From: Flavobacteriales bacterium 34_180_T64 | Lineage (GTDB): Bacteria > Bacteroidota > Bacteroidia > Flavobacteriales > Flavobacteriaceae | DNA: 64,000 nt | Reading direction: 5' to 3' | Assembly: GCA_002162765.1 (NCBI GenBank) | Contig: MAAR01000005.1 | Span: forward strand, 124,001-188,000 | Part shown: positions 54,801-64,000 of the stretch, piece by piece | How positions within the stretch are numbered: position 1 is the first letter of the stretch | Layout of the letters: each line of letters opens with the position of its first letter | Notes under the pieces: generated by a model | Databases searched by the model: none | What the model was told of the DNA's origin: nothing | The model's input: the letters and a program-made list of their open reading frames with translations, nothing else | Position numbers and translations under genes: made by a program

Positions 54801-57614
54801 TTAATGATTAATTCCTTTATACACCCTTAAATTGAATGTTAAGTTATTTACTATAGACAATGGTAGAGGAATGCGTTCACTCATTTGATCTGCATTCATT
54901 ACGTCCGTTTTAAATTTTTCCCCCATTACTACTTTAAACCATCGTTCTCGATCCATTACAACACGATACATTTTCTCGTCTTGCGTTTCGGATATAAATG
55001 GCAAATACACATTTACAGATTTACCTAACTTTTCTCCTTTGCTTCCAATTCGATCCACTCTGCCTGTACGCTGTTCTAAGGTTGATGGGTTCCAACATAA
55101 ATCATGATGGATAACATACCGGCAATTTAAATGCAAATCTACCCCTTCGGCCATTACACTGCTTGCAATCAAAACTTCTGGGAAAAATGGTGTATTGAAG
55201 GTTAGCATCAATGTTTGTCTTGCATCTTGCTTTGTTGCACCATTAACTAATCGAACATTAGGTACTAAACGGATTCTCTCTTCCTCTGAATCTTCTCCTC
55301 CAATATATCCTGATTGCACACGATCTAGTGCATCTAAAAACTCTTGGCGATCATTTTCATTACATTGTTTAGCCTGAAAATGAACAAATCGAGTTATCAT
55401 TTCTTCCAGTGATTCACCTGTTGAGCCTTTCGCTCTCAAAGCACGTCGCATTGTATCTTCATTGAATTTCTTCTGACCAATTGGGAAATAACGCACTAAA
55501 AAAGAGGGTGTTCTTAAATACCGATATATTGCATCACTAATTGTTTTCCATTGTGTTTTACTTATTTCAGGATACTCAATTAAGATAGCATTGAGACGTT
55601 CATCAAAAACTTCACGTAAATTGTTTTCTTTATAGAAACGCTGACCTATTTTATCTAATTGCTCTGCAACTTCTGCCTTTCGAATTCCTAATTTTTTTGC
55701 TCCAATTTGTAAAATGCGACTATTCATAGCCTTTGATATATATGCCCTTAATGCTTTACCTGTTTGTACATAATGACAGAAAACTAATACTTTCTCTCCA
55801 TTCTCCCATAAGTCCATTACACGTTGAATTGTTGCATTTATTTTTGGGTGGCTATTATGATTATTCATTCCATCTGCTACATATTTAAATAGATTATTAA
55901 CGTGCCAGTCATCTTGATAATTAATTGATTCTACTGCATCATCGTCATGATCCAATAGTTCTGAAAGATCAGCATTACGTGTTCGCATAAAAGCTTCATA
56001 ACTTGATGCTAATCCTTCTGCAAAAACTGGTCGCTTTTCTCTTTCGCGAATTGAATGTCGTGCAGCTAAAAGAAATGGTAACAAAGCGGGACCATCTATA
56101 GACAATCCACTATTCTCTAATTCATCTGGGTACTCTAGTTCTTTTAATATTTGATCGCCTCTCCATCTCAGTCTACGTTTGATAGTCTCACCTCTATACT
56201 CAAATTCTCGGTCTTTAATGTGACGAATAACGTATTTTCTTAGGTCTTTTTCTGTCTGGGACATAACAATCTGACATCTTTCTATAGCTTTTATTGCATT
56301 ATTTTGACCTAATGTTAGGTTTTCCGTTTTCATTAATTCTTCCCACCAAGTATTCTCATCAATATAATATTGGCCATCAACAAAGCGATCTATATCTTTC
56401 ATTTGACCCCAAACTTGATCTAATCTTGTAGATTGAATTTGCGAATCATCCAATGATTTTCTTAGTTGTTCTAGAGACTTTGTGTATTTTTTAATTCCAC
56501 CAGTTGGTGATTTTTCTCCATTCCAATTGATTCCTTTGAAACGTTTCAACACCTCACACAATTCATGATGTCCCAATTGAAAGGGAGTGGCCGTTAAGAA
56601 TAGCATGCGATCGAAAACACCTGCTAATTGCCCTTCCGAAATTGCTATTGTGTCATCTTTAGATTCTGCTGTACTAAATAAAGATGCTAAACGTGTTCGT
56701 GCATTTTTGAGATGATGTGCTTCATCTAAGATCAATAAAGGAAGTTGATATGGAATGTTTTGTGAACAGATATTCCAGACATCCTTTGCTTTTTTATTAA
56801 GTAAGTTTCTTACTTCTCTGATACGCTGATCCATATATTTGGATTTACGCTTTGGCACTTGATTAATAGCTTCTAAAACTTCATTGAATTGATGTGTATC
56901 CATCTTATTGTACAATGCATCATATATTGCTTCTGGTATTGGATCGTCATCTGTTGATGCGTTATTATCATTTTCTGGATCAATACCAGACTTAAGTAAA
57001 ATCTTTAACCATTTTTTTGCATCTGCAACAAGTAATTTATCCCAAATGTCAGGATCTATTTTCTCGGCAAAGCCTAAATAAAGTAAATTGGATAAAATCT
57101 TTTTCAGCGCTTTTTTAGTTTCTCCCATATTATGGCGACGATACATAGCTCGCTGAATAATTGCAAGTTTTACCCACCCATCAGTCAAGGACCTTGTAAG
57201 CGATCCGTGTGTTAAGAATATAATTTGTTTTCGACGTTCAATAGGATCGTCTAAATATTTTAAAAACTGTACGGCATTCTTAGCTACACCGTATTGAATA
57301 TTATCAGATAAATTAGCAGGCAAACAAAAATCCTTGAAACGCTGGAAATCTCGCGGCCATTTCTTTGATAAATTTGTAGGAATCATTATTACCACAGGAA
57401 GCTGATCTTTATTTTCAATAGCAATTGAAACCGCAACCGCTAGAGCTACAAATGTCTTGCCCATGCCAACCTCATCAGCCAATACCAAACCTGGATATTT
57501 CTCTAATTTTCTAAAAATTTCCTTAGCCGTAACCATTTGGCGTTTAGCATCTGACTCACTGATGTGTTCCTTAACGTGTAGATTGATATGTGGGTCTAAA
57601 GTATACTTATACAT
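54801..57614 (-). CDS. SNF2-type helicase
   Basis: This 937-residue ATPase has the SF2/SNF2 motifs: ADEVGMGKT (46-54, motif I), LLILDEAH (motif II, 293-300), FLTATPFQ (motif III), VLVFCHYVQTGKAL (motif IV), and IASSVMAEGVDLHLNCRYVIHHDLCWNPSTLEQRTGRVDRIGS (motifs V-VI). A large insert (about 150-290) separates motifs Ia and II. It probably remodels or unwinds DNA for the neighbouring nuclease. Its start overlaps the stop of the phospholipase-D-like gene by 8 bp. Confidence 0.85.
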   Translation of the reverse strand: MYKYTLDPHINLHVKEHISESDAKRQMVTAKEIFRKLEKYPGLVLADEVGMGKTFVALAVAVSIAIENKDQLPVVIMIPTNLSKKWPRDFQRFKDFCLPANLSDNIQYGVAKNAVQFLKYLDDPIERRKQIIFLTHGSLTRSLTDGWVKLAIIQRAMYRRHNMGETKKALKKILSNLLYLGFAEKIDPDIWDKLLVADAKKWLKILLKSGIDPENDNNASTDDDPIPEAIYDALYNKMDTHQFNEVLEAINQVPKRKSKYMDQRIREVRNLLNKKAKDVWNICSQNIPYQLPLLILDEAHHLKNARTRLASLFSTAESKDDTIAISEGQLAGVFDRMLFLTATPFQLGHHELCEVLKRFKGINWNGEKSPTGGIKKYTKSLEQLRKSLDDSQIQSTRLDQVWGQMKDIDRFVDGQYYIDENTWWEELMKTENLTLGQNNAIKAIERCQIVMSQTEKDLRKYVIRHIKDREFEYRGETIKRRLRWRGDQILKELEYPDELENSGLSIDGPALLPFLLAARHSIREREKRPVFAEGLASSYEAFMRTRNADLSELLDHDDDAVESINYQDDWHVNNLFKYVADGMNNHNSHPKINATIQRVMDLWENGEKVLVFCHYVQTGKALRAYISKAMNSRILQIGAKKLGIRKAEVAEQLDKIGQRFYKENNLREVFDERLNAILIEYPEISKTQWKTISDAIYRYLRTPSFLVRYFPIGQKKFNEDTMRRALRAKGSTGESLEEMITRFVHFQAKQCNENDRQEFLDALDRVQSGYIGGEDSEEERIRLVPNVRLVNGATKQDARQTLMLTFNTPFFPEVLIASSVMAEGVDLHLNCRYVIHHDLCWNPSTLEQRTGRVDRIGSKGEKLGKSVNVYLPFISETQDEKMYRVVMDRERWFKVVMGEKFKTDVMNADQMSERIPLPLSIVNNLTFNLRVYKGINH

Positions 57615-59658
57615 TATTCAATGCTTTTTTGAAGGCATCTGCCGTATATTCTTGAATCATTCGATTTTTATTTTCTATTTTGCGTGCTCTTTTAACTATA
57701 CTTTGAATTAACTTTTTAAGTTCTTTTTGAACAATCCCTGGATTTATGCAACCGTTACTTTGAACTACTTTTAAACTAGATAGCTCAATGGCTAACTCGG
57801 CGAGAAGAAATAACTTTTCTTCTTCTGATTTCGCTTCTTTCATGATTGCTTTTGATAATGTCATTACACCAACTGGACCATTCAATCTCCATTGGAGGGT
57901 AGCATTTGTATAGTAAGGTCTTTCTAATTGCGTTTTTAAGACTGAGAAAGCGTAGGATATACGGCGTGTTCTCCTTAATAAAAACCCCGAAACATCTACA
58001 CGATCATGTGGATTAATTAACTCTTTTATTACCAGCTCTGGAGTATCATTATTTTTTTTTAACCATTTGCGTAAAGCGTGATGTAATGGTTTATTGGTTG
58101 CCAACAACTGGATTAATATTTCTAATTCTAGATCACCTAATTCATCAGGGACTGGCAGAACACTTGTATCTTCTGCAATAATTGCCCACCTGTATTCCTC
58201 TTGGTCCTCACCCACCACTTTTAAATCACTAGGCAAATATGTATGATGCCATTCAATTTTTACCCTGTATGGTTCACTATTTACTATCCATACCGAAGAA
58301 CTATATAAAATGTTATTCCCTTCATCATATATGTGCCATTCTTTACTTTCTGAATGTGTTTTATCAAATATCAACTCTATGAAAAAACGATCACCTTCAT
58401 TCTTATAAACAGCTGTATTAAAAAATAGAGGCAAACTCTTGATATCATCACTAAAGCGTTCATCAATGTTTATAAGTTCCATACAAAAATTCGGACGTTT
58501 GCTTAACCTATTCGACTGTGGAAAGCTTCCCTTCAAGCCATTATATTCTTTTTTGTTTTTAGCTTTGTTGATAATATATAGAATGTTTGCTTCGAAGTTG
58601 GGTCTTTTTGAAATACCTAAACCGTTTGTGGTAAAATTACTTGATCCAATACAGTAATAGACGTACTCTAATGATTCTAGCCAAATACATTTTAGGTGTA
58701 GAGAGCGATGTACTTTTCTTCCCTTTTCATCTTTATCTGTTTCAGGTATCTCTCTGAAATTGATGTTTTTAACTCCGTTTGCTTTCGCTTCTGTCAATAA
58801 ACTTTCTGGGCCATAGAAAAGGCGCCTCATATCCTCTGGTTCCTCTTCAGTTCTTCCGTACCATGTAAGGTAGGGTTTTTCTGTTTTACCAATTATCTTA
58901 CACAAGCTTTTCACCGCTGGATTAGCATCACCAGGAGCAACATAAAATGGGCTTACCACATTGGCTTGGTTAACAAAGCTCCTCTTACGTACAATTTCAC
59001 TATTAATTTGGCTTAGTAAAGGGCGCTCTCCCAACCCTGTTAATAACACTTTTCTTTCTATCCCTTTCGGATAACGTAACCTTGGCCAATCTATAGTCAA
59101 GGTAGGCAATCTGTCTACAAATTTAAGCGCTCTTACAACTCCTGGATTAGAAGAATTTAACTGATTGAGCATTAGCCTTAAAGACCCAGTTACTTTGTTT
59201 AAGGCTTTTTCATCAATCCCTTCTTTTTCGTTAAAATCAAAAATCCCGACTACTTCTCTATTTTGGCGATAACCATTTTCCGTTAAGTTACATGACCCTA
59301 TGAGTATTCGGATATGTCCAGCCCATACCAATATGCCAATCTTGGAGTGCAACAAATTGGCACTTCGAAAACTAATTAAATCCCATCGCAAGGATCTCTT
59401 TCCTTTACAATGTGCTTCATCAACAATGATAGTAATCGGCTCGACTTGAGCGAGTTTTTCTTCACGCTCTATGAGGTATAACGGCCCATCTTCTTTTGGA
59501 TCTGTATCCATTTGGAGAAAGCGCGAAAGACACTCTTCTTCAAAGAATTCACTATTAAAAGTGAAAGATGTTGCGATACAAGCTATCGGTTCACCTGCAT
59601 TTGGAGGTGGTGCCCAATAATTCAATAATCTGTTGATATTCGCCTCACTCTTCGCCAT
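57607..59658 (-). CDS. Double-HKD phospholipase-D-fold nuclease
   Basis: This 683-residue protein has two HKD motifs: LHSKIGILVW ... GSCNLTENGYRQNREV (His104, Lys106, Asn124) and LHLKCIWLESLEYVYYCIGSSNFTTNGLG (His321, Lys323, Asn341). Such paired motifs form one PLD active site used by nucleases, as well as by lipases. No membrane segment is seen. Linkage to an SNF2 helicase favours DNA cleavage. Its start overlaps the 59645 gene by 14 bp. Confidence 0.8.
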   Translation of the reverse strand: MAKSEANINRLLNYWAPPPNAGEPIACIATSFTFNSEFFEEECLSRFLQMDTDPKEDGPLYLIEREEKLAQVEPITIIVDEAHCKGKRSLRWDLISFRSANLLHSKIGILVWAGHIRILIGSCNLTENGYRQNREVVGIFDFNEKEGIDEKALNKVTGSLRLMLNQLNSSNPGVVRALKFVDRLPTLTIDWPRLRYPKGIERKVLLTGLGERPLLSQINSEIVRKRSFVNQANVVSPFYVAPGDANPAVKSLCKIIGKTEKPYLTWYGRTEEEPEDMRRLFYGPESLLTEAKANGVKNINFREIPETDKDEKGRKVHRSLHLKCIWLESLEYVYYCIGSSNFTTNGLGISKRPNFEANILYIINKAKNKKEYNGLKGSFPQSNRLSKRPNFCMELINIDERFSDDIKSLPLFFNTAVYKNEGDRFFIELIFDKTHSESKEWHIYDEGNNILYSSSVWIVNSEPYRVKIEWHHTYLPSDLKVVGEDQEEYRWAIIAEDTSVLPVPDELGDLELEILIQLLATNKPLHHALRKWLKKNNDTPELVIKELINPHDRVDVSGFLLRRTRRISYAFSVLKTQLERPYYTNATLQWRLNGPVGVMTLSKAIMKEAKSEEEKLFLLAELAIELSSLKVVQSNGCINPGIVQKELKKLIQSIVKRARKIENKNRMIQEYTADAFKKALNNV

Positions 59659-60964
59659 CTTCTACTAATTTTAAATTGACTAAAAAAGACCACAGAGGCT
59701 GTGCTCGGTAATTATGTAAAAATTCATCCTTCATTTCAGGTTCGCGCTGCATGGTTGTACTCGTATAAATTCGGAAAGTTCCGTCATCAGTTCGTTCGAA
59801 CCAATTGCGTTTTCCAATTTTACCTTTAGATCTTTGGATTTTATAATGATGTTCCCACATGGTCATTACCCAATCTTTCGCTGTGTGTTTCGCTTCAAAA
59901 GAACCGTAATTACGTATAAAATCATGATGTAAGTCATATATAACCAAACCTGTTTCAATTTTAGAAAATACCTTTGGCATTTCTTCCATTGCATTATGAA
60001 CTGCAGGTAACATTGCCAACTGATCTAATGTAGCTTTTCCTGTTTTAGACATTTTGAAAAGACATGCATCAAATGCATCTTGGAATGTTCTTGCAAATCG
60101 TTCATAGTACTCAATTACATTAATCAATTCTTGAAGTTCACCATTGGCTTGCTTCTTAAGAGCAGCCATAAACACTTTCTCAGAGCGAATTGTTTTCCAT
60201 GCATTCTGTCCGTTTTCAGCAAGTAAAAAATCAATCATTTGTCTTCTCAACGGTTGAGTTTCTGAACGCAATGCCCTAAGAATGACTTTTGCCTCTTTTT
60301 TTCCTACTTGATTTGGGCGTAGTAAACTTGCAAATTCTTGATGGATTTTCCAATACCAACCATTTGCCACTTCCCCTTTCTCCATACTTTGTTGAATCCC
60401 TTTTCGAAATCGTTGGACTTTATCCCTCCAAGGTCCTGAACCTGTATAAACTCCGTTTAAACCTTTTTCCTCTTGTAGTGCTTTTAGTAATTCATCTCCC
60501 ACCTCCAACATATTGTAATCGTCTGAAACCACCCTTATCTCTGTAGATAAGGTACGATAGACTCCATGAAACCCGAATACATTAGGTGTTTTTAAATATC
60601 GGCTTGCCCTCAAAGGCAAATTATCTTGAAAAGCGTCGGTAGCCTTTTGTATACCAGGTAGACCTTGAATTTGATCTGGATCAGATTTGAAATACTTTGA
60701 AGTAAATCCTTCTACGATATGCCATTCAAACACTTGATATGCTGGTGAAAAACCATCAGACGCATAAGTATCGTAAAACGGATAGCATATGTGTGCTCCT
60801 AAAGCCATTGCCGTTAAGTACCTTGGATGTGACATTCGCTGACGAATACCAGGAGCTAATTTTGTTGCTAAACGATCTGCAATAAGGTATAAACCTAAAG
60901 GGTCTAATGAACCGTCACTTGAAGTGACAGGGTCATAGGTTGATATTTTAGGAAATTCGAACAT
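59645..60964 (-). CDS. Unknown 439-residue protein of the helicase-nuclease operon
   Basis: This cytoplasmic protein begins FEFPKISTYDPVTSSDGSLDPLGLY and contains TAMALGAHICYPFYD, SGPWRDKVQRFRKGIQQSM, a long helical middle and FERTDDGTFRIYTSTTMQREPEM. I do not recognise a family; it resembles in position the DUF6361-type partners of PLD-helicase sets, but its sequence start differs. It is translated in one run with the PLD and SNF2 genes. Confidence 0.5.
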   Translation of the reverse strand: MFEFPKISTYDPVTSSDGSLDPLGLYLIADRLATKLAPGIRQRMSHPRYLTAMALGAHICYPFYDTYASDGFSPAYQVFEWHIVEGFTSKYFKSDPDQIQGLPGIQKATDAFQDNLPLRASRYLKTPNVFGFHGVYRTLSTEIRVVSDDYNMLEVGDELLKALQEEKGLNGVYTGSGPWRDKVQRFRKGIQQSMEKGEVANGWYWKIHQEFASLLRPNQVGKKEAKVILRALRSETQPLRRQMIDFLLAENGQNAWKTIRSEKVFMAALKKQANGELQELINVIEYYERFARTFQDAFDACLFKMSKTGKATLDQLAMLPAVHNAMEEMPKVFSKIETGLVIYDLHHDFIRNYGSFEAKHTAKDWVMTMWEHHYKIQRSKGKIGKRNWFERTDDGTFRIYTSTTMQREPEMKDEFLHNYRAQPLWSFLVNLKLVEDGEE

Positions 60965-61037
60965 ATTTTATATTTCATCAAAACTTACTCATTCATAATC
61001 ATATTAAAAAACCAATCTCTTAGTTCATTTAATTCTT

Positions 61038-63746
61038 TTAACGGTGTTTCATCTTACTTAACCATCTTATAAAATAAGGCCTGTCGTTATTAGTTGGTTG
61101 CTCATACCATTCTGAACAAATAAAATATTCACTTCCCATAATCTTTATTTTTCCAGCCCAATATCTGGGAATATTATTGGGATCAGAATTAAGAGCCTTT
61201 TTTAATAGTGGATATTGAATATGTAAATGCTGTCTAGAATAATCTGCACGTTGTAAATTTATTATTTCATTATCAGGTAAGAGGTTTTTGTTAATTAGAT
61301 CCATTAATTCTCTTTTAACCAACTTTCCAATTCTTTCATTATTTGGTTCACTTGTTCGCGTCTTTTTAAATATTTTCTTTTGTTCGTTCCCTTTTATAAT
61401 TCTAAGTATAGAAATTTTAGTATCTGGATTATGTAGATTTAGCTGAATAATATCCCCTACTTTTTTTCCTAATAGAGCCTTTGCTAAAATTGAAGTGATT
61501 TTTATACATTGAATCCCGGATTCATTTTTAGAGGAAAATGTATGATCTTCAACAATTTGAAATTTTACTATTTTGATTTTTGATAAATAACTGATTTTCA
61601 CAATACTATTAAGGCTTACAACATCATTATAATTAACGCTAGAGATTTCTGAAACCTTTGGCTCTGGTTCCTCAAACTTTAAATTAACTTGCTTCTCTGC
61701 TATTGGATTTAAAGGGGGTTTTACCCTTTGAATGGGTTTATTAATTTTTTTTAAAAAGACTGGTGTATAATTATCTTTAGTTAATACTTTTATACCCAAT
61801 TCCTTTAAATAATTAAATGTACCATCGTAAAATTCATTAGGTCTAGTATGATCCATTTCAGACCCTTCAGGAATAAAAATTACTAATCCTTGTCGAGCTC
61901 GTGTCAACAAAACCCTATAGGCATTCTTCAAATATTGCTTAATAATGTCTTGATTAACCCGTTGCCACTTTGTTCCTTTAAACTTTTGGTAATTCCATTT
62001 TTCATTATCATAATAAAAGTCTGCACCCCAGGCCAAACACGTCCAATCGATTTCTAGACCTTGTATATCAAATTCTGTTGCCACGACTTCCAAGAAATAA
62101 GATGATCTTACATCTTCTTTTCCATCTAAAAACCAATTTGAAGCAGAAATTTCATTCTTAACATCTATCCCAAAAGTTCGAAGTCTACGTGCTCCTGAAG
62201 AACCAACAATTCCTGTTCGTTCAGTCCCTTTAGATATTCCTCTTAACCAATTTTTGGCTATCTCTAAATCTCTAGTTAAAACTATAGGGAAATCATCTTT
62301 TATTATATTAAAAAGCGACTTAGCGCTATTAATATTTATTTCTAATAATTCATGAATAAAATTTGACAATTGTTCAGAACGAAAAGACCTTATAGAAACA
62401 CCCAAATGTAAATCTTGTTCACTTATTCCACTCTTTTTTAGCCATGTTTTAAATGACTCATTCGTGATATAATTATTGTTTTCAATTACAAGGTTTGAAT
62501 AATGAACATCCCAATCTCCATAATGATCTTTTATTGCCTCTATCCATGCTTCTAGTCCAGCTTCTCCTGTATTAATCTCTTGACCTCCCCCTATCAGACA
62601 AATAATTGTACACCAATCTTCATGTCTATTCATTACATCAATTAAAAATTCAGGTTCCGACATGTTAAAATCTGCAATTCCTTTCTTAACTTTCATAAAG
62701 GCTGTTGCTTTTTCGTTTGTCCAAGCACGTTGTGCCTCATCAAACACAACAACTTTTTCTACAGGCGCTTTTTCTGATATAAGATTATCGTCCCTAAAAT
62801 GATGAATATTTTGTATAAAAGCATTTGCTTTAATTGCTGCCTGTTTTTTAGTAATATAATCCCCTTTTTCTTTAGTTGTTAAAACCTCATCTCTTACTAA
62901 GGCCTCCCTTAAAACTTCAACCAAGGGCCCATTACCTGAAAGAAAAACGGCATGTTCATCTTTATCAGATTTCATGCGTTCAACAGCTATATTTAATCCT
63001 GCTAGTGTTTTTCCAGCACCAGGAACACCTGTTATGAAACAAATGGACTTTCTTTTGTGGGTTTTAGAATGATCGATAATTTCATTTAAACATCCAGCTG
63101 TTTTAGATAAATTTATCGCTCCAGCATCTGATCTCGAAATCTCTTGAACATTATGTCCTTTATATAATGCTTGTGCTGCCTCGACAATTGTTGGGGTCGG
63201 TTTATATATGGAAGTTTCCCAGTCAACAACATTAATTTTATTCCCTTCTGAATTATCAACTACCTTTTCAAGATATTCACCTAAATTTTCACCATTTGTT
63301 TTAGCTGCTGTAAAATAAGAATCTATGTCACTTTGATCATTGTTGATAATTTCGGCATTAGTAGAAACTATTACTGGAATTAACTTTATGTGATGACTTC
63401 CTTCATGAAAATTCTTTAAATCTAATGTATAATCTATAACCTGCTCAATGGCATGATTGCCATAAGACCCATCACCAACTTTAAACTCAATAATAAATAT
63501 GACATGTTTAATTATAACAATTACATCGACGCGCTTTCCCATTCTAGGAATGGCAAACTCAAAGTAAATTTGCCCCTCTTGAAATCTCTTTAATTGATCT
63601 TTAAGCACTTCTATTTGACTAATCCACGCATTACGCTGCAGCTCTTCTAAAGCAAACGTATGATAAAGACTTAACTCCCCTAAAATTTTTGATGAATCAT
63701 CAAATAAGAAGTTTTGGATTGTATTTGAATAATAAGCGCGCTTCAT
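61038..63746 (-). CDS. PD-(D/E)XK nuclease / DUF2075 helicase / GreA-B-like fusion
   Basis: This 902-residue protein joins three parts. Residues ~60-140 hold a nuclease core (RVDVIV with Asp74, then IIEFKVG with Glu87 and Lys89). Residues ~215-645 are a DUF2075 SF1-type helicase: GVPGAGKT (240-247), VVVFDEAQRAW and YRVLLTRARQGLVIFIP. Residues ~705-790 resemble the GreA/GreB C-terminal FKBP-like domain (ITSILAKALLGKKVGDIIQL). The tail continues ~110 residues. The ATG at 63746 overlaps the upstream stop by ATGA. A role in cutting and unwinding foreign or transcribing DNA is inferred. Confidence 0.78.
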   Translation of the reverse strand: MKRAYYSNTIQNFLFDDSSKILGELSLYHTFALEELQRNAWISQIEVLKDQLKRFQEGQIYFEFAIPRMGKRVDVIVIIKHVIFIIEFKVGDGSYGNHAIEQVIDYTLDLKNFHEGSHHIKLIPVIVSTNAEIINNDQSDIDSYFTAAKTNGENLGEYLEKVVDNSEGNKINVVDWETSIYKPTPTIVEAAQALYKGHNVQEISRSDAGAINLSKTAGCLNEIIDHSKTHKRKSICFITGVPGAGKTLAGLNIAVERMKSDKDEHAVFLSGNGPLVEVLREALVRDEVLTTKEKGDYITKKQAAIKANAFIQNIHHFRDDNLISEKAPVEKVVVFDEAQRAWTNEKATAFMKVKKGIADFNMSEPEFLIDVMNRHEDWCTIICLIGGGQEINTGEAGLEAWIEAIKDHYGDWDVHYSNLVIENNNYITNESFKTWLKKSGISEQDLHLGVSIRSFRSEQLSNFIHELLEININSAKSLFNIIKDDFPIVLTRDLEIAKNWLRGISKGTERTGIVGSSGARRLRTFGIDVKNEISASNWFLDGKEDVRSSYFLEVVATEFDIQGLEIDWTCLAWGADFYYDNEKWNYQKFKGTKWQRVNQDIIKQYLKNAYRVLLTRARQGLVIFIPEGSEMDHTRPNEFYDGTFNYLKELGIKVLTKDNYTPVFLKKINKPIQRVKPPLNPIAEKQVNLKFEEPEPKVSEISSVNYNDVVSLNSIVKISYLSKIKIVKFQIVEDHTFSSKNESGIQCIKITSILAKALLGKKVGDIIQLNLHNPDTKISILRIIKGNEQKKIFKKTRTSEPNNERIGKLVKRELMDLINKNLLPDNEIINLQRADYSRQHLHIQYPLLKKALNSDPNNIPRYWAGKIKIMGSEYFICSEWYEQPTNNDRPYFIRWLSKMKHR

Positions 63747-64000
63747 AATTTTTGATGCTCCTTTGAATACTGCCACAAACCTCTATCTACAGTTCTAATA
63801 TCAAGATTTAAAATAGAACCAAGTTCCCGACAATAGTCAGTATAATTTTTCCAAAACATATAATTATATTTTGGAACTTTTGAATAGCCCAATGAAAACA
63901 AAGCCCTAAAATCTAAAATTGGGAATTCTTCACTATGGCAAAAATGTAAAATTGTTGATGCTGTTGGCCAACTTACTCCCTTTAATAGAGTTAATATTTC
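63743..64000 (-). CDS. Partial HhH/DNA-glycosylase-like protein, cut by window end
   Basis: Only the last 85 residues are in the window; the start lies beyond base 64000. The frame reads ILTLLKGVSWPTASTILHF, then EEFPILDFRALFSLGY, which resembles the helix-hairpin-helix (LKGVGxxTA) and catalytic-region (PxxDxR) order of endonuclease III / AlkA-type glycosylases; here the Asp of ILDFRAL is present. It ends at a TGA that overlaps the next ATG. It is the most upstream gene seen of the helicase-nuclease operon. Confidence 0.55.
   Translation of the reverse strand, partial: EILTLLKGVSWPTASTILHFCHSEEFPILDFRALFSLGYSKVPKYNYMFWKNYTDYCRELGSILNLDIRTVDRGLWQYSKEHQKL

Noticed and set aside
54801-59658. 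DISARM or Mokosh system
   Set aside because: There is no DUF1998 protein or methyltransferase as in DISARM, and the helicase is SNF2-like with a double-HKD partner, unlike the Mokosh pair as I know it.

Overview
The window is chromosomal DNA of a marine-type Flavobacteriaceae bacterium (Bacteroidota). The evidence is: low GC; several clear TTG-N17..19-TAnnTTTG promoters, the Bacteroidota consensus; type IX secretion parts (PorZ, two secreted M43 metalloproteases with C-terminal sorting domains); and Bacteroidota-typical families (DUF4286, DUF4199, a fused GlsF/OlsF-type aminolipid acyltransferase, HTTM protein). I cannot name the genus from the sequence alone.

Positions 1-38900 are ordinary core genome. 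From left to right they hold a partial thioesterase, ArsC-family protein, Na+/H+ antiporter, DUF3298 lipoprotein, metB, gdhA, porZ-recO, a TonB-dependent receptor, fbp, an acetyltransferase-aspartokinase-aminolipid acyltransferase run, a small arsenic operon (arsR-DUF6428-acetyltransferase-arsC) with no efflux pump in view, a stretch of small stress and regulatory genes, mgtE-rsmA, a TPR protein, serS, ribF, two divergent secreted proteases, and prs-rplY-pth.

At 38950 lies a tRNA-Leu(CAA) gene. A 14-bp direct repeat of its 3' end occurs at 39019-39032 and again at 54535-54548. A tyrosine recombinase gene sits just inside the second copy, and the likely native tRNA terminator lies just outside it. 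The 15.5 kb between them is therefore an integrated element. Its right part is a recombination and replication module (integrase, excisionase-like HTH protein, ribbon-helix-helix protein, DUF3987 ATPase, Toprim primase-like protein, and two repeat structures that could be origin or operator sites). Its middle part is a four-gene, end-overlapping operon (42848-48890): a multi-domain DNA-binding protein with alpha-CTD-like, sigma-4-like and HARE-HTH-like segments, a 60-aa protein, a DndD-like SMC ATPase, and a DndE domain fused to a HerA-type ATPase. DndA/DndC sulfur-insertion genes are absent. This is my best candidate for an undescribed system, probably anti-phage defence. The left part carries a secreted M23 peptidase and small proteins.

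Beyond the element (54801-64000) is a second defence-like operon on the minus strand, with overlapping or closely spaced genes: a HhH/glycosylase-like protein (cut by the window end), a PD-(D/E)XK nuclease-DUF2075 helicase-GreA/B-like fusion, an unknown 439-aa protein, a double-HKD phospholipase-D-fold nuclease, and an SNF2 helicase. The tRNA-Leu locus thus looks like a defence hotspot with two different systems side by side.
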